This document shows, piece after piece, positions 6,403-9,619 of a stretch of DNA of 9,619 nt (positions are counted from its first letter, which is position 1; each line of letters starts with the position of its first letter). This DNA comes from an uncultured Collinsella sp. (GTDB lineage: Bacteria > Actinomycetota > Coriobacteriia > Coriobacteriales > Coriobacteriaceae). The notes below the pieces were generated by a model, which was not told the DNA's origin, ran no database searches, and was given only the letters and a program-made list of their open reading frames with translations. The stretch lies in the NCBI GenBank assembly GCA_902494815.1, contig CABUVB010000058.1, positions 1 to 9,619 of the forward strand, read 5' to 3'. Made by a program: the position numbers and the translations under genes.

Positions 6403-6436
6403 AATAAACCCGAGCGCGAGGGCGTTTGGGTTTATT
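6403..6436 (+). terminator. Intrinsic terminator between HIT and the first acetate kinase gene
   Basis: AATAAACCC (6403-6411) pairs perfectly with GGGTTTATT (6428-6436). The stem continues inward (GAGCGC with GCGTTT, two G-U pairs) to a GAGG loop, 15 pairs in total. The 3' arm is followed by ATTG. The A-rich and U-rich flanks make it usable on both strands. Confidence 0.72.
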
Positions 6437-6489
6437 ATTGAAGCGTATGTAACCTGGCGGCGCCACACCGCCTGTTAGTAGGGAGACAC

Positions 6490-7668
6490 ATGAACGTTCT
6501 GGTCGTCAACGCAGGATCTTCGACCCTTAAGTATCAGGTCATCGATACCAAGTCCCACAAGGTGTCCGCAAAGGGCTCCTGCGAGCGCGTCTGCTTTACC
6601 GGCGGTACCTTCACCCACGCTGCCAACGGTTCCAAGAAGGTGACCGAGAACATCGAGTTCCCCGACCACAAGGTCGCCATCGAGGTCGTCCTGAAGGACC
6701 TCGAGGCCAACGGCGTCAAGATCGAGGGCATCGGCCACCGTATCGTTCAGGGCGGTTGGTACTTCGGCGATTCCTCCCTCGTCGACGAGGACGTCCTCGC
6801 CAAGATCCGCGAGGTCGCTCCGCTCGCCCCGCTGCACAACAACCCCGAGGCCAACGTTATCGAGTACTGCCTGGAGCAGTATCCCGACCTGCCCAACGTC
6901 ACGGTCTACGACACCGCTTTCCACTTCAACATGCCCGAGGTCGCCAAGACCTACGCCCTGCCCAAGGATGTCTGCGACAAGCTGCACATCCGTAAGTACG
7001 GCGCCCACGGCACCAGCTACCGCTATATCTCCAAGAAGGTTGCCGAGATGACCAACGGCGAGGCTCGCAAGGTCGTCGTGTGCCACATCGGTTCCGGTGC
7101 TTCCCTGTGCGCCATCGAGGACGGCAAGTGCATGGACACCACCATGGGCTTGACGCCGCTCGACGGCGTCATGATGGGCACCCGCTGCGGCTCCATCGAC
7201 CCTGCTACCGTGTGCTACCTGCAGCGCGAAGGCGGCTACACCTTCGACGAGGTCGACGAGATGATGAACAAGAAGTCCGGCCTTTTGGCTGTGACCGGCG
7301 GCAAGACCAACGACTGCCGCAACGTTGAGGAGCTCGCCGCTGCTGGTGACCCCGAGGCTCAGCTCGCCTTCGATATGTTCGTCTACAAGATTGCCGCTAA
7401 GGCCGCCGAGATGGCCACCTCCATGTGCGGCATGGACACCCTGGTCTTTACCGCCGGCATCGGCGAGCACGCTCCGGCCGTTCGCGCTGGCGTGGCCGAC
7501 CGTCTGGCCTTTATGGGCGTCAAGATGGATCACGCCCGTAACGCCCTGCGTGGCGACGGCGCTTGGTGCCTGTCCGCCAAGGATTCCAAGGTCAAGATCT
7601 TCGTCATCCCCACGGATGAGGAGTTCATGATCGCCTCCGACGTCGAGCGCATCGTCAACAGCAAGTAA
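6490..7668 (+). CDS. ackA: Acetate kinase paralogue 1 (divergent active-site motifs)
   Basis: The 392-aa ASKHA-fold enzyme should convert acyl phosphate plus ADP to acid plus ATP, the final energy step of acetate fermentation. Present, using Methanosarcina numbering: N7 (NAGSS), R91 (GHRIVQGG, here R84), H123 (APLHN), D148 (YDTAFH, here D141), H180 (GAHGTS), R241 (GTRCGSIDP, here R232) and E384 (PTDEE). Departures from the usual family are T12 for Ser, Y177 in HGTSY where HGTSH is usual, S202 in HIGSGAS where Asn211 is usual, and H327 in GIGEH where GIGEN is usual. Q87 replaces the usual His and A172 replaces acyl-pocket Phe179; both are shared with paralogue 2. The start has GGGAG 4-8 nt upstream. 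Strongly biased C/G-ending codons suggest high expression. Activity is likely but its acyl specificity is open. Confidence 0.93.
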   Translation: MNVLVVNAGSSTLKYQVIDTKSHKVSAKGSCERVCFTGGTFTHAANGSKKVTENIEFPDHKVAIEVVLKDLEANGVKIEGIGHRIVQGGWYFGDSSLVDEDVLAKIREVAPLAPLHNNPEANVIEYCLEQYPDLPNVTVYDTAFHFNMPEVAKTYALPKDVCDKLHIRKYGAHGTSYRYISKKVAEMTNGEARKVVVCHIGSGASLCAIEDGKCMDTTMGLTPLDGVMMGTRCGSIDPATVCYLQREGGYTFDEVDEMMNKKSGLLAVTGGKTNDCRNVEELAAAGDPEAQLAFDMFVYKIAAKAAEMATSMCGMDTLVFTAGIGEHAPAVRAGVADRLAFMGVKMDHARNALRGDGAWCLSAKDSKVKIFVIPTDEEFMIASDVERIVNSK

Positions 7669-7679
7669 TTGCAAGAGGG

Positions 7680-7718
7680 GAGGGGCTGGACGACCAAGTG
7701 CCGTTCAGCCCCTCTTTT
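7680..7718 (+). terminator. Intrinsic terminator after acetate kinase 1
   Basis: GAGGGGCTGGACG (7680-7692) pairs with CGTTCAGCCCCTC (7702-7714), 13 positions with one G-U pair, with a 9-nt loop and a TTTT tail. It lies 11 nt past the stop codon and separates the two acetate kinase genes into different transcripts. Confidence 0.88.
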
Positions 7719-7739
7719 GCGCTCGTTTGGCGATATGTC

Positions 7740-7780
7740 TGATAGCTATTTATCAAGATGTGATAACTTCTTATTAAAAT
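7740..7780 (+). promoter_or_regulatory. Promoter and operator-like repeats of acetate kinase 2
   Basis: TTATCA (7750-7755) and TGATAA (7761-7766) form a perfect inverted repeat with a 5-nt spacer. A third half-site, TGATA (7740-7744), pairs with TATCA at 6-nt spacing. Downstream, TATTAA (7772-7777) or TAAAAT (7775-7780) can act as -10. With TATTAA, TTATCA itself would sit at the -35 with a 16-nt spacer, so a bound regulator would block polymerase. The repeat does not match FNR or CRP consensus sites that I know. Confidence 0.5.
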
Positions 7781-7781
7781 G

Positions 7782-7810
7782 CGGTCGCCTTAAGAGGTCT
7801 GCGTCGACCG
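7782..7810 (+). other. Leader hairpin of acetate kinase 2
   Basis: CGGTCG (7782-7787) pairs with CGACCG (7805-7810) around a 17-nt loop that has its own small CCT/AGG stem. It lies between the candidate -10 and the GGAG ribosome binding site. There is no U-run, so it is not a terminator. Confidence 0.38.
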
Positions 7811-7832
7811 TATTGCACTGCAAAGGAGTCTC

Positions 7833-9011
7833 ATGAACGTACTTGTTGTCAACGCCGGCAGCTCAAGTCTTAAATACCAGCTTTTGGATACCGATACCCG
7901 CGAGGTTTTCGCCAAGGGCAACTGCGAGCGTATCGGCTCGGACATGGGTATCTTTGGTCATTCCGAGAACGGTGGCGCCAAGCAGACCGAGGAGGTTCCC
8001 TTCCCCGATCATCGCTCTGCTATCGCTCGCGTGCTCGAGGAGCTCGAGAAGACCGACTTTACGATCGATGGCATCGGCCACCGTATCGTTCAGGGCGGCT
8101 GGCACTTTGATGATTCCGCAGTCGTTGACGACGAGGTCATGGCTAAGATCCTTGAGGTGGCCCCGCTCGCCCCACTGCACAATTACGGCGAGGCCGCGGC
8201 AATCGAATACTGCCGCGAGAAGTATCCGGAGCTGCCCAACGTGGCCGTCTTCGACACCTCGTTCCACATGACCATGCCCGAGGTTGCCTACACCTACGCG
8301 CTGCCCAAGGACGTGTGCGACAAGTACCATGTGCGCAAGTACGGCGCCCACGGTACGAGCCACCGCTACGAGTGGATGATGGCAAAGGAGATTCTGGGCT
8401 CGTGCTGCCACCGTCTGCTTTCGTGCCATCTGGGCAACGGCGCTTCGCTCGCCGCCATTGAGGACGGCGTTTGCCGCGACACCACGATGGGGCTCACGCC
8501 GCTCGACGGCCTGATGATGGGCACCCGTTGTGGTTCCATTGACCCTGCCACCGTGTGCTACCTCCAGCGCGAGGGCGGCTACAGCTATCAAGAAGTCGAT
8601 GACATGATGAACAAGCAGTCTGGTCTGCTTGCCATCTCGGGTATCTCCAACGACGCCCGCGACATCCGTACGCGCGCCTCCGAGGGCGACGAGCGCTGCC
8701 TGCTCGCTTTCGATATGTTCGCCTACAAGGCTATGCAGCAGGCCGGCTCCATGATTGCTTCTATGGCGGGCGTGGATACCATCACCTTTACCGCCGGCAT
8801 CGGCGAGAACGACTGGTCGATCCGCAAGGCCTTCTGCGACTGCTTTGAGTGGCTGGGCGTGCGTATCGACAACAACAAGAACCGCGAGGCCGTGGGCAAC
8901 GGTCCGCAGGTCATCAGCGCCGCCGGCTCTTCCGTCACGGTCATGGTCATCCCCACAGACGAGGAATACATGATCGCCCACGACGTCGAGCGTCTGACCA
9001 AGAACAACTAA
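7833..9011 (+). CDS. ackA: Acetate kinase paralogue 2 (canonical motifs)
   Basis: The second 392-aa acetate kinase is in tandem with the first and about 65% identical over residues 1-240 (157 matches counted by hand, no gaps). The rest needs one small gap near residue 270 and looks less similar. It keeps the family motifs that paralogue 1 has lost: NAGSSSLKY (7-15), HGTSHRY (173-179), HLGNGASL (199-206) and TAGIGEN. Catalytic D141 (FDTSFH), R84, H116, R232 and the PTDEE block are present. Q87 in HRIVQGG and A172 in YGAHGTS are shared with copy 1. The most diverged stretch is 181-198. AAAGGAG precedes ATG 7833. Its own promoter and terminator make it independently regulated. Codon use is slightly less extreme than in copy 1. 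Confidence 0.95.
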   Translation: MNVLVVNAGSSSLKYQLLDTDTREVFAKGNCERIGSDMGIFGHSENGGAKQTEEVPFPDHRSAIARVLEELEKTDFTIDGIGHRIVQGGWHFDDSAVVDDEVMAKILEVAPLAPLHNYGEAAAIEYCREKYPELPNVAVFDTSFHMTMPEVAYTYALPKDVCDKYHVRKYGAHGTSHRYEWMMAKEILGSCCHRLLSCHLGNGASLAAIEDGVCRDTTMGLTPLDGLMMGTRCGSIDPATVCYLQREGGYSYQEVDDMMNKQSGLLAISGISNDARDIRTRASEGDERCLLAFDMFAYKAMQQAGSMIASMAGVDTITFTAGIGENDWSIRKAFCDCFEWLGVRIDNNKNREAVGNGPQVISAAGSSVTVMVIPTDEEYMIAHDVERLTKNN

Positions 9012-9036
9012 CGCGCGCATTTGCAAGTAAACGACA

Positions 9037-9069
9037 GGCCTCCAGAGTAACAGCTCCGGAGGCTTTTTT
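9037..9069 (+). terminator. Intrinsic terminator after acetate kinase 2
   Basis: GCCTCC (9038-9043) pairs with GGAGGC (9058-9063). The stem continues inward with GAG/CTC after one mismatch and is followed by six T (9064-9069). It starts 26 nt past the stop codon. Confidence 0.92.
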
Positions 9070-9117
9070 ACTAGTAGGCGGACGGCGGAAACCCCATCCC
9101 ATTTCGAGCGCAAATTC

Positions 9118-9163
9118 TGGGACACGCTTTCCGATTGGGGCACGTTGCGGAAAGTGCGACCCG
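9118..9163. repeat. Inverted pair of the 16-nt CGGAAAG..G..CCC repeat
   Basis: CGGAAAGTGCGACCCG lies on plus at 9148-9163, and CGGAAAGCGTGTCCCA lies on minus at 9133-9118. They agree at 12 of 16 positions and face each other across 14 nt, so the pair could fold into an imperfect hairpin. Confidence 0.5.
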
Positions 9164-9241
9164 CAATAAAGCAAAATTCCGTCCCGCAGTTTCCCAAACA
9201 GCCCTCAAGCGGAAGCTACAGCCCACAATCCGCCCCCAAAC

Positions 9242-9257
9242 CGGGACACACTTTCCG
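9242..9257 (-). repeat. Third copy of the 16-nt CGGAAAG repeat
   Basis: On the minus strand it reads CGGAAAGTGTGTCCCG and matches the minus-strand copy at 9133-9118 in 14 of 16 positions. Weaker look-alikes occur around 9180-9195 and 9209-9224. The copies fall in different frames, so the conservation is at DNA rather than protein level. Confidence 0.5.
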
Positions 9258-9419
9258 GTGGGCCAGACATCGAACCGCAGCCAACATTTCGGTCCCAAAG
9301 TGACCATCACCAGCAACGCCTGCGCTTCCAACAACGGCATCCAATCATTCAGATCTTCAGCCCCAGCTCGCAGCCAAGCCGCCGTCCATTCCAGATGCCC
9401 TGAATGCTACGTGGCGGTA

Positions 9420-9550
9420 GAAGGCCGTACGGGCTAACCCCTGAAAACAATCCGCAGACCAGAAACGCCCCCGTTCGTAGCTCCGGAGGAGCAGAACGGG
9501 GGCGTTTCATTGGTCGAGGACGTTTTCAGGGGTTAGCCCGTACGGCCTTC
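9420..9550. repeat. 131-bp nested inverted repeat with perfect 29-bp arms
   Basis: The 29 nt at 9420-9448 (beginning GAAGGCCGTACGGGCTAACC) are the exact reverse complement of 9522-9550. Each arm contains the palindrome CCGTACGG. Inside lies a second, separate hairpin (9457-9515). The whole could extrude as a cruciform or fold as one long RNA hairpin. Flanking bases show no obvious target-site duplication. It could be a small non-autonomous mobile element (MITE-like), a dispersed repeat, or an elaborate terminator region between convergent units. Confidence 0.75.
9457..9515. terminator. Inner hairpin, probable bidirectional terminator
   Basis: GAAACGCCCCCGTTC (9462-9476) pairs perfectly with GAACGGGGGCGTTTC (9494-9508). 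It is topped by GCTCC/GGAGC (9480-9484, 9488-9492) and extended at the base by GACCA/TGGTC (9457-9461, 9511-9515) past a 2-nt bulge. GTTTC follows the G-run on both strands, a weak U-tract, so it probably ends the minus-strand gene to its right. Confidence 0.6.
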
Positions 9551-9565
9551 GGGCGAGTGCGTCCG

Positions 9566-9619
9566 CTACTCAGCCATCTGAGCCTGGACGGCGGTGATGG
9601 CCACGACACCCACGATGTC
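9566..9619 (-). CDS. C-terminal 17 residues of an unidentified minus-strand gene
   Basis: The minus strand entering from the right edge reads DIVGVVAITAVQAQMAE and stops at TAG (9568-9566). The codons are G/C-ending like the neighbouring genes, and the nested hairpin terminator lies about 50 nt past the stop, which supports a real gene end. The hydrophobic, alanine-rich tail is too short to name a family. Confidence 0.5.
   Translation of the reverse strand, partial: DIVGVVAITAVQAQMAE

Larger units (their letters stand above)
9070..9419. other. Gene-free stretch with degenerate short repeats
   Basis: No convincing gene is seen in these 350 bp. Open frames on both strands (for example minus 9340-9071) lack ribosome binding sites, have no recognisable motifs and use atypical codons. 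The part from 9118 to 9257 holds repeated CGGAAAG...CCC units in both orientations; the rest (9260-9419) shows nothing I can name. It may be decayed sequence or a dispersed intergenic repeat of the genome. Confidence 0.5.

Noticed and set aside
6490..9011. The two acetate kinase genes as one operon
   Set aside because: A 13-pair terminator with TTTT lies between them and the second has its own promoter-like region.
6475..9197. Long minus-strand open frames opposite both acetate kinase genes (399 and 444 codons)
   Set aside because: Strong C/G third-position bias removes antisense stops. The products are repetitive in Val/Gly/Asp/His and lack ribosome binding sites.
9071..9437. Small open frames on both strands right of the second acetate kinase
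   Set aside because: They have no ribosome binding site, their codon use is unlike the neighbours, the repeats are out of frame between copies, and one frame runs through the inverted repeat arm. Non-coding repeat sequence is more likely.

Overview
The window is about 9.6 kb of GC-rich bacterial chromosome with strong G/C-ending codon bias, AT-rich promoter gaps and compact intergenic terminators. Gene content and protein style (peptidase C69 exoprotein, anaerobe-type acetate kinases, rnd/xseA/xseB/HIT housekeeping genes) suggest an anaerobic gut actinomycete of the Coriobacteriia, most like Collinsella. That placement is inference from recall, with no search behind it. I see no phage, IS, CRISPR, tRNA or rRNA.

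Left part (1-2080), minus strand: the 5' two-thirds or less of an exported peptidase C69 gene runs off the left edge. It is preceded by an AT-rich regulatory gap holding several inverted repeats and direct repeats. Upstream of that lies a terminator ending a small operon made of a diacylglycerol-kinase-family lipid kinase gene and a 30-residue single-span membrane peptide gene, whose ribosome binding site overlaps the kinase stop codon.

Middle part (2179-6436), plus strand: RNase D (rnd), a YugP-type membrane zinc metallopeptidase, the two subunits of exonuclease VII (xseA, xseB) and a HIT-family nucleotide hydrolase, closed by a hairpin terminator. Two leaders are structured: one hairpin covers the Shine-Dalgarno of the metallopeptidase gene, and two consecutive hairpins precede xseA.

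Right part (6490-9069), plus strand: two tandem full-length acetate kinase paralogues of 392 aa each. They are separated by a strong terminator and a second promoter region with an operator-like inverted repeat. By hand count they are about 65% identical over the first 240 residues. The second copy keeps the family motifs; the first departs from them at several phosphate/nucleotide-motif positions. No phosphotransacetylase gene is present in the window.

Right edge (9070-9619): a gene-free stretch with a degenerate 16-nt repeat in both orientations, then a 131-bp nested inverted-repeat structure with perfect 29-bp outer arms around a terminator-like core, then the last 17 codons of an unrecognised minus-strand gene.

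Most of the window is ordinary housekeeping DNA and I do not see a clear new defence or mobile system. The best leads are the coupled 30-aa membrane peptide, the divergent first acetate kinase, the nested inverted repeat, and the hairpin over the metallopeptidase ribosome binding site.
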